NCBI GenBank assembly: GCA_002711555.1
Contig: PARQ01000001.1
Coordinates: forward strand, 19,387 to 77,673
Reading direction: 5' to 3'
From: Rhodospirillaceae bacterium
GTDB taxonomy: Bacteria; Pseudomonadota; Alphaproteobacteria; UBA8366
Length of the DNA: 58,287 nt
Part shown: positions 17,544 through 25,525 of the stretch, piece after piece
Layout: every line of letters starts with the position of its first letter
Numbering within the stretch: the first letter of the stretch is position 1
Notes under the pieces: model-generated
The model's input: the letters and a program-made list of their open reading frames with translations, nothing else
Told to the model about the DNA's origin: nothing
Database searches by the model: none
Made by a program: the position numbers and the translations under genes

Positions 17544-18616
17544 GTGCAAAACTCCTCTATCCTGACCAAATGTGCGGCGATTACCTCGTGGTCCAAAGAT
17601 GGACGATATCCTTTCGGGAGGACGATACTGCCATTATGGAATGGTAGGCTTTCCTCGAACACCGATTGGGTGAGTTTAAGGAAACCATTATTTTCGCCCG
17701 CATTATCAATGGCCACGCGGGCCACGCATGCCTCCATCCAACACTGAATGTCAGTGGAAGTGCCGTCACCCAGTACTGGCGTCATACCTTTTGCCTTTAT
17801 ATGAGAAAGGCCGGACAAAAGCATATCCATCGAAGGAAATTTCTTAAGTTTTAATTTGACGAATTCTATACCCTTTAAATCTGCGGATTTATCTATATCC
17901 CGCATGCAGTAGATTGATTCGTCCATCATAATTGGAACGTTTGATTCCCTGGCAACTGCGGCATTTGCTTCCCACGCATCGGATTCGCATGGTTGTTCGA
18001 AGAGCATAATATTACTAGGGTCGAGAGCGGAACCAAAACTGATTCCTTGTTCCGCACTGAAATTCCGATTAGCGTCTAGTCTAATTATAACGCCTGTTCC
18101 GTCGATAATTTTTTGAATTAGCCTTACCCGTCGCAGGTCATCTTCAACATGAAATCCGACCTTCACCTTCAATGTTTTAAAGCCTTTCCCTATAAGCTCT
18201 GTTATTTCTTCGGGGATCTTTTCCAAATCCATTTCATGCACTGGATCTAAAAGCGGCACTCGGGTTTCTTCCGCAATGTCGAGGAGTTTATGGTCCATGA
18301 GCATTTCAAGTGCTCCCAGAATCGCCGACGCAGCCGTAGGAAAATCGTGGCTGGCATTGAAAATTTCCGAATGAGCTTTGGTCGGCTTCATACCGACTAT
18401 TTTTTCACACCAGTTCTTACAGAACGTCCAACCGCCCTCGAGCGATTCAAAGCTGTACCCTGGCGATATATGACCTTCACCGAAACCAGTTTTCCCGTCA
18501 CTGTTAGTGATCTCAACAATAAAGGGATCAAAATTGTGAAAGGTTTTTTGAGATATTCTATATGGCACTCGAAGAGGTATTCTTGTGTGGCTGAGGGTGA
18601 TGCGGTCAATTATCAT
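17540..18616 (-). CDS. Mandelate racemase / muconate lactonizing enzyme-family protein
   Basis: A 358-residue enolase-superfamily enzyme of the muconate-lactonizing subgroup. It has the KVKVG lysine pair near 170, the metal ligands Asp (RLDANRNF), Glu (LFEQPC) and Asp (MMDES), and the second catalytic lysine in VKLKLKK. These residues support abstraction of a proton alpha to a carboxylate. The product could be a cycloisomerase, dehydratase or epimerase. It differs from the dgcA-type relative at 57 kb, which has a KLDKAGG ending at the corresponding position. It sits downstream of metZ on the same strand, about 105 bases away, with no obvious link. Confidence 0.82.
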   Translation of the reverse strand: MIIDRITLSHTRIPLRVPYRISQKTFHNFDPFIVEITNSDGKTGFGEGHISPGYSFESLEGGWTFCKNWCEKIVGMKPTKAHSEIFNASHDFPTAASAILGALEMLMDHKLLDIAEETRVPLLDPVHEMDLEKIPEEITELIGKGFKTLKVKVGFHVEDDLRRVRLIQKIIDGTGVIIRLDANRNFSAEQGISFGSALDPSNIMLFEQPCESDAWEANAAVARESNVPIMMDESIYCMRDIDKSADLKGIEFVKLKLKKFPSMDMLLSGLSHIKAKGMTPVLGDGTSTDIQCWMEACVARVAIDNAGENNGFLKLTQSVFEESLPFHNGSIVLPKGYRPSLDHEVIAAHLVRIEEFCT

Positions 18617-18721
18617 TATATTATTCTCGCCAAAAAAACGTCCATTTATAAAGTGGTGTGCTACACCCGGAACTCAAAGGGCCAAGAAAATGAGTAGTGG
18701 GTGTGCTGCTGCTTAAAGTAA

Positions 18722-19918
18722 CTACCGCGCCAATGCTTGGGCTAAATCGTCCTTTATATCCTGCGGATCTTCGAGCCCAACTGAAAGTCTTACTAGTCCA
18801 TCAGTAATGCCCAGCTCGCCCCGTCCCTCGGGTGTTAATCTTTGGTGGGTAGTGGTCGCCGGGTGTGTAACAATACTTTTTGTGTCACCCAAGTTGTTTG
18901 ATATGTCTATCATTTTAAGAGCATTGAGCACAGAGAAGGCGCGTTTTTTGCCGCCTTCCAGTTGGAATGATAAAACCGACCCGGAATCGCTCATTTGTTT
19001 CTTCGCTATATCATATTGTGGGTGACTTAGAAGGCCAGGATATATGACCTTATCAATTCCATGCTGTTTCTCTAGCCAGTGTGCTACGTCAATTGTATTT
19101 CTACAATGACGTTCTACGCGGAGTTCTAAAGTTTCAAGCCCCTTTAACATAAGCCAAGCGTTAAAAGGACTGCAGGACGGTCCGGTGTGACGAATGAACG
19201 GCTGTAGACATTCATCATAATACTCTTGAGTGCCGAGAATAGCTCCTGCCAAAGCACGTCCCTGACCATCAATGTGTTTTGTCGCTGAATATATAACAAC
19301 ATCGGCACCAAGTTTGAGTGGTTTCTGCAAAATTGGTGTCGCAACCACATTATCAACTACGAGTTTTGCACCGGCCGTATGTGCCAACTCGGCTACTTTT
19401 GGTAAGTCGATGATCTCGAGCGTCGGGTTTGAGGGTGTCTCAACAAACACAGCCTGAGTTGGTTTAGTGAGTGCCCTTTCCCATTGTTCTATATTTGTCC
19501 CGGAGACCAACTCTGTTTCCACTCCATAGCGGGGGAGCAATTCTGAAACGATATAATCACATGATCCGAATAAGGCTTTTGAAGCAACTAAACGGTCGCC
19601 TGCCCGTAAAAGCGCCAGGAGCGAATAGAAAACTGCTGACATGCCGCTTGATGTTGCCGTACAGCTTTCTGCTCCTTCGAGTAAACACATTCGTTTTTGA
19701 AAAGATGTTACTGTTGGATTGCCATAGCGCGTATAGATGTAACGGTCAGTACTACCATTAAATGCGTTTTCTGCGTCTTCCGCAGAGTCGTATACGAAAC
19801 CCGAGGTCATATATATTGCCTCAGCGGTTTCGCGGTATTCGCTCCGCCCCAGTCCGCCTCGAACTAACTTTGTTTGAGTTCGCCAAGTGGGGTCAATTTT
19901 TTTACCGTCACCCGCCAT
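18722..19918 (-). CDS. metZ: O-succinylhomoserine sulfhydrylase
   Basis: A 398-residue PLP enzyme of the Cys/Met metabolism family. MetZ makes homocysteine directly from O-succinylhomoserine and sulfide. The PLP lysine is Lys214 (SATKHIDGQGR); YTRYGNPT near 62-69, the SSGMSA phosphate-binding loop near 90-95, and ETPSNPTLEI are typical. The start at 19918 has AAGGAG 6 bases upstream. The leader contains a SAM-II-type riboswitch and two hairpins, one covering the ribosome site, so synthesis should respond to S-adenosylmethionine. Cystathionine gamma-synthase is a close relative, but the GQGR motif and the riboswitch favour MetZ. Confidence 0.9.
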   Translation of the reverse strand: MAGDGKKIDPTWRTQTKLVRGGLGRSEYRETAEAIYMTSGFVYDSAEDAENAFNGSTDRYIYTRYGNPTVTSFQKRMCLLEGAESCTATSSGMSAVFYSLLALLRAGDRLVASKALFGSCDYIVSELLPRYGVETELVSGTNIEQWERALTKPTQAVFVETPSNPTLEIIDLPKVAELAHTAGAKLVVDNVVATPILQKPLKLGADVVIYSATKHIDGQGRALAGAILGTQEYYDECLQPFIRHTGPSCSPFNAWLMLKGLETLELRVERHCRNTIDVAHWLEKQHGIDKVIYPGLLSHPQYDIAKKQMSDSGSVLSFQLEGGKKRAFSVLNALKMIDISNNLGDTKSIVTHPATTTHQRLTPEGRGELGITDGLVRLSVGLEDPQDIKDDLAQALAR

Positions 19919-19925
19919 GTCATAC

Positions 19926-19938
19926 TCCTTAAAAAGGA
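19926..19938 (-). promoter_or_regulatory. Hairpin covering the metZ ribosome-binding site
   Basis: In the transcript TCCTT pairs with AAGGA across a three-base loop. The 3' arm is most of the AAGGAG ribosome site located 6 bases before the metZ start codon. It is short, but it makes translational control plausible. Confidence 0.4.
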
Positions 19939-19980
19939 ACTCACTTAAGCGCAGGAGATCCTAAAAATAAATGCCCTACT

Positions 19981-20020
19981 AAAGGGTCGGAGCCTTTTCA
20001 AGAAAACACGCCGACCTTTT
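19981..20020 (-). promoter_or_regulatory. Hairpin immediately after the metZ riboswitch
   Basis: In the transcript AAAAGGTCGG (20020-20011) can pair with CCGACCCTTT (19990-19981), with six perfect central pairs plus A-T pairs around one bulge. The 20-base loop contains its own TTTT/AAAA pairing. The 5' arm shares AAAAGG with the 3' strand of the riboswitch, so the two structures should exclude each other. It is not followed directly by a T-run, so it is not a standard terminator. Confidence 0.5.
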
Positions 20021-20068
20021 AGCTGAATCATTTGCGTGGTCGCAAGCCGGCCGGGCCAAATCACCACA
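20013..20068 (-). promoter_or_regulatory. SAM-II-type riboswitch upstream of metZ
   Basis: Read on the minus strand, the leader contains GTGGTGATTTGG, then GCCGGCTTGC, GACCACGCAAA and CAGCTAAAAGG. This is the order and wording of the SAM-II (metA motif) pseudoknot aptamer: a GTGGT/ACCAC stem, a GATTTG loop, a GCTTGC segment and a 3' GCTAAAAGG strand. SAM-II elements are known mainly from alphaproteobacterial methionine genes, matching metZ. The related SAM-V motif shares the core and cannot be excluded by eye. Transcription should start just before it, given the promoter at 20076-20104. Confidence 0.82.
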
Positions 20069-20075
20069 TACTATC

Positions 20076-20104
20076 ACGGTATGGCGGACGCCCCCCTGTG
20101 TCAA
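20076..20104 (-). promoter_or_regulatory. Promoter of metZ
   Basis: A perfect TTGACA (20104-20099) and a weak -10 box TACCGT (20081-20076) are separated by 17 bases. The predicted start of transcription falls a few bases before the riboswitch stem, which supports both calls. Confidence 0.55.
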
Positions 20105-20122
20105 CTAGGATTATTTATGTTT

Positions 20123-21040
20123 TTACGATGCAGTATTCTTCATCATTTCTTCGCGCTCTTTAATATTTCTATCTGCTGCAAGGAGATTTTCCGCTCGATA
20201 AACTACTGGATAATCAACCATTTTTCCATCCACTTCTAAAGATGCGCGGCCTGCGGCGACAGCCTCCTCAAAAGCAGCGATAATTTTTTTTGCATTTCCA
20301 ACTTCCTGAGGAGTTGGCCTGAACTCATCGTTTAGTAGCCCCACAATTTTGGGGTGAACGCAAGAAGCCCCCTGAAAACCGAACCGACGAGAACGACGTA
20401 TGGTCTCGCGCATAGCATCAATGTCTTGATAGTCCGCAACCGTGCCGATAAGTCCCAAGGGGATAATTCCTGCTGCTCGGGCTGCGATAATTCCCTGTTG
20501 TTTAGGATATGTAAGGACTTCTGCTACTGGGTCAGTACCAATAGAAGTCGCAAAATCTTCGCTTCCCAAACTCATTGCAACTACGCGCGGATGTGCTTTC
20601 GCAATGTTTTCAATTCGAAGGAAACCTGCTGCCGTTTCAACCATTGCGATTAGCTTAGTATGACCAACATCCATCCCCCTCTCGCTCTCGAGTTCATCAA
20701 TTGCCTCAGAAAGCAGGCGAATATGGCCGGGGCCATCAACTTTTGTAACCGCTATTGCTTTAACCCGAGGGGAAATAGATTCCTCGAGGTCGGGTATTGC
20801 CATACGAAGAGGCTGATTTATTCGGACAACTACATCAGCACCAGCCTGGCTAACAGACTCTGCAGCTTCTTGAATTAATTTCCTAGCCGCTGGCTTGTCG
20901 GCGATAGCTACACTATCTTCAACGTCGAGTTGAATCGCGTCTGCGCCACGGGTATGGGCTTTGGAGACATAGCGTTCAACGTTCACTGGCACAAACATTA
21001 GCGAACGCCATACAGGAGTAAATTTAGTGTTGCTAAGCAT
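20123..21040 (-). CDS. CoA-ester lyase (citrate lyase beta / malyl-CoA lyase family)
   Basis: A 305-residue HpcH/HpaI-type TIM-barrel protein. It resembles CitE-like and L-malyl-CoA/beta-methylmalyl-CoA lyases, which split or form acyl-CoA esters with Mg2+. Visible landmarks are RSLMFVPVN at the N terminus, DAIQLDVEDSV (metal-binding region), VVRINQP, and an MVETAAGF segment with a conserved Glu. Downstream lie LGSEDFATSIG and CVHPKIV. The start at 21040 is fixed by GGAGG 8 bases upstream; an upstream in-frame ATG at 21076 has no such site. Whether the substrate is malyl-CoA, citramalyl-CoA or another ester cannot be told. Confidence 0.82.
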   Translation of the reverse strand: MLSNTKFTPVWRSLMFVPVNVERYVSKAHTRGADAIQLDVEDSVAIADKPAARKLIQEAAESVSQAGADVVVRINQPLRMAIPDLEESISPRVKAIAVTKVDGPGHIRLLSEAIDELESERGMDVGHTKLIAMVETAAGFLRIENIAKAHPRVVAMSLGSEDFATSIGTDPVAEVLTYPKQQGIIAARAAGIIPLGLIGTVADYQDIDAMRETIRRSRRFGFQGASCVHPKIVGLLNDEFRPTPQEVGNAKKIIAAFEEAVAAGRASLEVDGKMVDYPVVYRAENLLAADRNIKEREEMMKNTAS

Positions 21041-21150
21041 AGCGAAGACCTCCAGGGTGTGAGTTTTCAAGAACAATGTAATCCTGCCCCGCTATTTGCT
21101 CAATGGCAATAGCCCTTGACCAGCGAGTTCATTTGCCCCAATCAATAGGG

Positions 21151-22200
21151 ATGAAAATTCTAATTACAGGAGGTGCAGGGTTTATTGGCTCAGCGGTGGT
21201 GCGCTATTTTTCCCGAGACTGTGGTTTCGAAGTTATTAACCTGGACAAGCTTACCTATGCCGGTAATTTGTCTTCTGTAGAGTCAGTGTCAAACCTCCCA
21301 AACTATATTTTTGAACATCACGACATTTGTGATGAAGCCGCAGTTGATAGAATCTTCAGAGCTCATAACCCAGATGCAGTAATACATTTAGCTGCGGAGT
21401 CTCATGTTGATCGATCGATCGATGGGCCGGCACCATTTCTGGAAACAAATGTGAAAGGTACCTTTACTTTATTGGAATCTGCTCGTTCGTATTGGTGCGG
21501 TTTGCCAGTTTCAGCACGAGATAAATTCCGGTTTATTCATGTCTCGACTGATGAGGTATATGGGGCACTTGGGGCAGAGGGGCAATTTACCGAGAATAGC
21601 CAATACAAGCCTAACTCGCCCTACGCCGCCTCAAAAGCAGCGGCAGATCATTTTGCCCGCGCCTGGTATCATACATACCAATTACCCGTGATTGTGACCA
21701 ATTGTTCAAATAATTACGGGCCATTCCAGTTTCCTGAAAAGATGATTCCTACCATGATTTTGGCTGGCCTTGAGGGACGACAATTACCAGTCTACGGGGA
21801 TGGGAAGAATATAAGGGATTGGCTGCATGTAGATGATCACGCTGCGGCGTTATACTGTATTTTAACCAAGGGTGTGCCAGGTGAGTTTTACAATATAGGT
21901 GGAGAGGCCGAGCGGCAGAACATAGAAGTGGTCGAGAGTATTTGCGAGGTGCTGGACTCTTTAATTCCACACGGAAGTTCTGCGTCTTATCGTGACCTCA
22001 TTCACTTTGTTCCGGATCGGCCAGGGCATGATTATCGTTATTCCGTTTCCTGCGATAAGCTAAAAAATGAACTTGGCTGGACTCCTATCAGAAGTTTTGA
22101 AGAAGGCCTTACTCAGACTATAAGTTGGTATCTAGAGAATCGAGATTGGTGGCAATCGATCCAAAAACGTTACGATGGGCGGAGACAGGGCCTAGAGTAA
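21151..22200 (+). CDS. rfbB: dTDP-glucose 4,6-dehydratase
   Basis: A 349-residue extended SDR that converts dTDP-glucose to dTDP-4-keto-6-deoxyglucose for rhamnose and related sugars. The glycine motif GGAGFIG is near residues 7-13, followed by [14 protein letters not shown], the catalytic STDEVYG and [22 protein letters not shown] and WLHVDDH, diagnostic of RfbB rather than other epimerases, are also present. I start at ATG 21151, which gives MKILITGG; an in-frame ATG at 21103 would add 16 residues. No other dTDP-rhamnose genes (rfbA, C, D) are in the window, so it is isolated from its pathway. Confidence 0.93.
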   Translation: MKILITGGAGFIGSAVVRYFSRDCGFEVINLDKLTYAGNLSSVESVSNLPNYIFEHHDICDEAAVDRIFRAHNPDAVIHLAAESHVDRSIDGPAPFLETNVKGTFTLLESARSYWCGLPVSARDKFRFIHVSTDEVYGALGAEGQFTENSQYKPNSPYAASKAAADHFARAWYHTYQLPVIVTNCSNNYGPFQFPEKMIPTMILAGLEGRQLPVYGDGKNIRDWLHVDDHAAALYCILTKGVPGEFYNIGGEAERQNIEVVESICEVLDSLIPHGSSASYRDLIHFVPDRPGHDYRYSVSCDKLKNELGWTPIRSFEEGLTQTISWYLENRDWWQSIQKRYDGRRQGLE

Positions 22201-22220
22201 TAGAAGGATATGAGGGCTAG

Positions 22221-22604
22221 ATGGACATAAAATACATAGATCATTTCGTTCTAACCGTAAGGGATGTAGACACTATCTGTGAGTTTTACGAGCGCGTGCT
22301 TGGTATGACGGTGAAGACATTTGGCGAGGGGCGGAAAGCACTCCACTTTGGTAGCCAGAAGATTAACGTACACCCGCCTATCGGTTCTGGCCCTAGTCAT
22401 CGCGCCCGCAAGCCGGCTATTGGAGGGTCAGATTTCTGTCTTATAACCAAAGATTCAATGACAAATGTAGCTCAACATTTGAAGTCTGAAGGTGTATGCA
22501 TTGAGCTAGGTCCCGATAAGCGTTCTGGAGCCGTCGGGACAATCACCTCGATTTATTTTCGCGACCCAGACGGCAATTTAGTTGAGATATCAAATTATGA
22601 TTGA
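22221..22604 (+). CDS. VOC-family protein (glyoxalase/dioxygenase fold)
   Basis: A 127-residue single-unit vicinal oxygen chelate protein with HFVLTVRDVDTICEFYERVLGM at the N terminus and YFRDPDGNLVEIS at the C terminus. Likely metal ligands are His9, a mid-protein His and the C-terminal Glu. The family includes glyoxalases, fosfomycin-resistance enzymes and lyases; the substrate is unknown. Its last 8 bases overlap the start of the TauD-like gene (ATGATTGA), so the two are probably translated together and may act on related compounds. It follows rfbB by 20 bases. Confidence 0.83.
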   Translation: MDIKYIDHFVLTVRDVDTICEFYERVLGMTVKTFGEGRKALHFGSQKINVHPPIGSGPSHRARKPAIGGSDFCLITKDSMTNVAQHLKSEGVCIELGPDKRSGAVGTITSIYFRDPDGNLVEISNYD

Positions 22605-23445
22605 TGTAGTGCCCGTTTCGGAAGCTATAGGTGCTGAAATACGTGGTGTTAACCTTGGCTACATAGATACAAATACTCTTGACCAAATACAACAATCGTG
22701 GATCTCTCATTGTGTGTTGTTGTTTCGCGATCAGCAAATTACTGCCAGAGAGTTGGTTAAATTTAGTAAGCACTTCGGCGACCTTGATATCGCACCGCCA
22801 AACGAAAACGGGCAGGTAGGTGTCGACGGTTTTCCAGAAGTGCTCGTGCTGTCAAATGTCAAAGAAAACGGCCGGCCTATAGGTGCGCTCGGCAACGGCG
22901 AGGCGCAGTGGCACACAGATATGAATTATATCGATCAGCCCCCCTTAGGCAGTGTTTTGCTTGGTGTTGAGGTCCCCGATCAGGGTGGTAATACTGGGTT
23001 TTGTAATATGTACGGTGCTTTGGAAGAGTTGCCAGATTTGCTCCGCCGGCAGATTGACGGCCTTCAAATCAAGCACGATAGCTCAACTAATAGTGCCGGC
23101 CTCCTTCGCAAGGGTGCAGATTTGGTCACCGATGTTACGGCTTGCCCTGGCGCCGTCCATCCTATTGTCCGTACCCATCCGGAAACCGGACGCCAGGCGC
23201 TTTACCTCGGTCGGCGTCGGAATGCGTATATTATGGGTCTTCCTGCAGCAAATTCGGAGGCATTGCTTGACGATCTGTGGGCTCACGCTACACAGCCAAA
23301 ATATGCTTGGCACCATAAATGGCGAGAAGGTGACGTGATAATGTGGGATAACCGTTGTGTTATGCACAGGCGTGATAGTTTCGACGAAACTAAGCGGCGT
23401 ATTATGCATCGGACTCAGATTAAAGATGATCAGCTGGTTCAATAG
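22597..23445 (+). CDS. TauD/TfdA-family Fe(II)/2-oxoglutarate dioxygenase 1
   Basis: A 282-residue non-heme iron oxygenase that uses 2-oxoglutarate and O2. The facial triad appears as HTD in QWHTDMNY and the distal His in VMHRRDSF; the 2-oxoglutarate arginine follows in RRIMHRTQ. GAEIRGVNL at the N terminus and LFRDQQIT are typical of TauD. The start is the ATG at 22597 inside the end of the VOC gene; an in-frame TTG 15 bases earlier is less likely. It is one of three TauD-like genes in the window, each in a different neighbourhood. A convergent TSUP permease overlaps its 3' end by 7 bases. The substrate is unknown; taurine is not implied. Confidence 0.85.
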   Translation: MIDVVPVSEAIGAEIRGVNLGYIDTNTLDQIQQSWISHCVLLFRDQQITARELVKFSKHFGDLDIAPPNENGQVGVDGFPEVLVLSNVKENGRPIGALGNGEAQWHTDMNYIDQPPLGSVLLGVEVPDQGGNTGFCNMYGALEELPDLLRRQIDGLQIKHDSSTNSAGLLRKGADLVTDVTACPGAVHPIVRTHPETGRQALYLGRRRNAYIMGLPAANSEALLDDLWAHATQPKYAWHHKWREGDVIMWDNRCVMHRRDSFDETKRRIMHRTQIKDDQLVQ

Positions 23446-24185
23446 AATGCTTTTCGAATAAGGTTGGCGCCGCTGAAAATCATTAAAATAAGTATGAGTA
23501 TACGGAAAAGCGAATCGTCCATATAACGTCGAACACCTTGGCCAACAAGTTGGCCTACAAACATCGGTATCGACGCGACAGTCGACCAAAACAACAATTG
23601 CAGTGTAAAAAATTTGTAACTAGAGAGGAAAAAGATCAAAGCTAACACAGCTGTTAAATAGCCAATACCAACAGCGCAGATGAAGCGCTCCTTAGGCAAC
23701 TTGAGTGCTACCATGTAAATAAGAACAGGAGGCACAAGTCCAGATATTCCGGCGATGACGCCTCCGGTTAGCCCGACTGGTATTCTAATACGTCGAGCGG
23801 TTCTTGGGTTAAGGTACCAATCTGGCTGGTTGTAGATAAGAAACGCGAAGGCTACCACCAACACTCCGACAATCCCGGAAATTAGGGTAGGGTCCACTGA
23901 AGTCAGCACCTTAGCTCCGAAAGCAACCCCTGGAAGTATGGCTATATATAGGGGCTTATATTCTCGCCAGGTCTCGGTTACAAACGCATTGCTGCTTACC
24001 TGCCATATATTTGCAATCAGTACCGGAACTGTCATCAGTGCTACTGCTGTTGAGATATCAACAAAAATTGCTGCTAGAGAAACAGAAACCAGAGCGAGAC
24101 TAATTCCGGAGGCTCCCTTGCAAAATCCACCAGCCAGCATGGCAATAGCAACACCGACTATAATCCATGGTTGTTCAACGGGCAT
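23439..24185 (-). CDS. TSUP (TauE/SafE)-family membrane permease
   Basis: A protein of about 248 residues made almost entirely of hydrophobic segments, about eight predicted helices. It has the GGFCKGASGISLALVSVSL repeat of the sulfite exporter TauE/SafE family near the N terminus and a matching GGVIAGISGLVPPVLI repeat in the second half. Members export sulfite, sulfoacetate or other organic anions. Its neighbour TauD-1 raises the possibility of sulfonate chemistry, but this is only context. Start codon uncertain: ATG 24185 is used here, and a GTG at 24203 in the same frame would add six residues; neither has a convincing ribosome site. Confidence 0.82.
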   Translation of the reverse strand: MPVEQPWIIVGVAIAMLAGGFCKGASGISLALVSVSLAAIFVDISTAVALMTVPVLIANIWQVSSNAFVTETWREYKPLYIAILPGVAFGAKVLTSVDPTLISGIVGVLVVAFAFLIYNQPDWYLNPRTARRIRIPVGLTGGVIAGISGLVPPVLIYMVALKLPKERFICAVGIGYLTAVLALIFFLSSYKFFTLQLLFWSTVASIPMFVGQLVGQGVRRYMDDSLFRILILILMIFSGANLIRKAFY

Positions 24186-24296
24186 AAATTGTCCGGTGTT
24201 CACATTTCAAAAAGTGATTATGATGTAGCACGTAATCGTGAATATTCCCTAGATTTTTAAGCCTACATTGGGGGCCAGTTAGTGTCAGGAGGTAAT

Positions 24297-25085
24297 ATGC
24301 CAAAATTTGCAGCTAATTTGACAACGATGTTTCCCGAACTTGAGCCAAGAGATCGTTTTGGGGCCGCCGCTAAGGCAGGGTTTAAGGCAGTGGAATTTCT
24401 GCGGCCCTATGATTTTAAAAAGACAGTGGTTAAATCATGGCTCGACGAAAATGGGCTTGAATTCTTGCTTTTGAATACTCAGCCGGGTGAGGGTGATGCT
24501 GATCGTGGCTTCGGAACTCTGCCAGGACGTGAGGCTGAATTTCGAAAGGCTTTTGATTTGGCATTAGAATATGTGACCCATCTTGAAGGACGGTTCATCC
24601 ATGTTACGGCAGGGCGCGTCCCGAAAGGCATAGCTGTAGAGGCATGTGAAGAAACATTTATAAGAAACTTAATGGTGGTGGCCCCAGTTGCTGAAGCCGA
24701 GGGCATCACTCTACTTTTAGAACCACTTAACACTTTAGATGTGCCGGGATATTTACACACAACTACAGACCACACTCGAAAACTGATTGGGGCTACTCAC
24801 GCGCCAAATGTCGCATTGCAATACGACTATTATCACATGCAGATTATGCAGGGCTCACTCGCAGCAAATCTTGAAGCAAATCTTGACATCATACGGCATG
24901 TGCAATTTTCGAGCTTGCCGGGGCGTCATGAACCGCAACATGGTGAAGTCAATCTAGGCTTTTTGTTCGAACACCTTGATAGCGTGGGGTATAACGGTTG
25001 GGTGGGCTGCGAATACGGCCCTAAAGGCGATAGTTGGGATGGACTGAGCTGGGCTACACCTTATGGGTTCAATGCGGAGCGGTAA
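24297..25085 (+). CDS. hyi: Hydroxypyruvate isomerase family protein
   Basis: A 262-residue TIM-barrel isomerase of the xylose-isomerase-like AP-endonuclease 2 family. The N terminus PKFAANLTTMFPELEPRDRF, the metal-binding Glu in LLLEPLN, the QYDYYHMQIMQG histidine segment and the final VGCEYGP glutamate match hydroxypyruvate isomerase (Hyi). Hyi interconverts hydroxypyruvate and tartronate semialdehyde. The ATG at 24297 is preceded by AGGAGGT at an ideal distance. It shares a TAATG junction with the OsmC-like gene. Other glyoxylate-pathway genes are absent, so a related sugar isomerase is possible. Confidence 0.85.
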   Translation: MPKFAANLTTMFPELEPRDRFGAAAKAGFKAVEFLRPYDFKKTVVKSWLDENGLEFLLLNTQPGEGDADRGFGTLPGREAEFRKAFDLALEYVTHLEGRFIHVTAGRVPKGIAVEACEETFIRNLMVVAPVAEAEGITLLLEPLNTLDVPGYLHTTTDHTRKLIGATHAPNVALQYDYYHMQIMQGSLAANLEANLDIIRHVQFSSLPGRHEPQHGEVNLGFLFEHLDSVGYNGWVGCEYGPKGDSWDGLSWATPYGFNAER

Positions 25086-25516
25086 TGATGCCAAGTACGA
25101 TGAAAGCACGGGTTAAGTGGGTAGAGAAGAGAACTTTTTTGGGGGAGTCAGGCAGCGGGCACAGTTTAGTGATGGATGGCGCGCCAGATGCTGGCGGTCG
25201 AGATCTTGGTATACGTCCTATGGAGACACTGCTTTTAGGCATGGGTGGGTGCACGGCATTCGATGTTATCCATATTTTGGAGAAAGCCCGAGAAACCGTC
25301 ATTGATTGTGAGTTGGAGATCGAAGCTAATCGCGCGGAAGAAGACCCCAAGGTATTCACGCAAATAAATATACGTTACATAGTGACCGGCAAAAATTTGT
25401 CACGTGATAAGGTCCAGCGGGCTGTGGACTTGTCGGCGGAGAAATATTGTTCTGCTTCTATCATGCTTGGTGAGGTAGCAAATATCAGTCATGAAGTGGT
25501 ATTGAGAGATTTATGA
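25085..25516 (+). CDS. OsmC/Ohr-family protein
   Basis: A 143-residue OsmC-like protein. The conserved first peroxidatic cysteine lies in GMGGCTAFD and the second near KYCSAS, so the thiol-based peroxidase pair appears intact. MDGAPDAGGRDLGIRPMETLL is typical of the YhfA-like OsmC subgroup. It starts at the TAATG junction with hyi, or 3 bases further on at a second ATG, with GGAG upstream. The family detoxifies organic hydroperoxides, though this subgroup is less well characterised. It faces the convergent flavoprotein gene across 9 bases. Confidence 0.83.
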   Translation: MMPSTMKARVKWVEKRTFLGESGSGHSLVMDGAPDAGGRDLGIRPMETLLLGMGGCTAFDVIHILEKARETVIDCELEIEANRAEEDPKVFTQINIRYIVTGKNLSRDKVQRAVDLSAEKYCSASIMLGEVANISHEVVLRDL

Positions 25517-25525
25517 AATTCGTTT

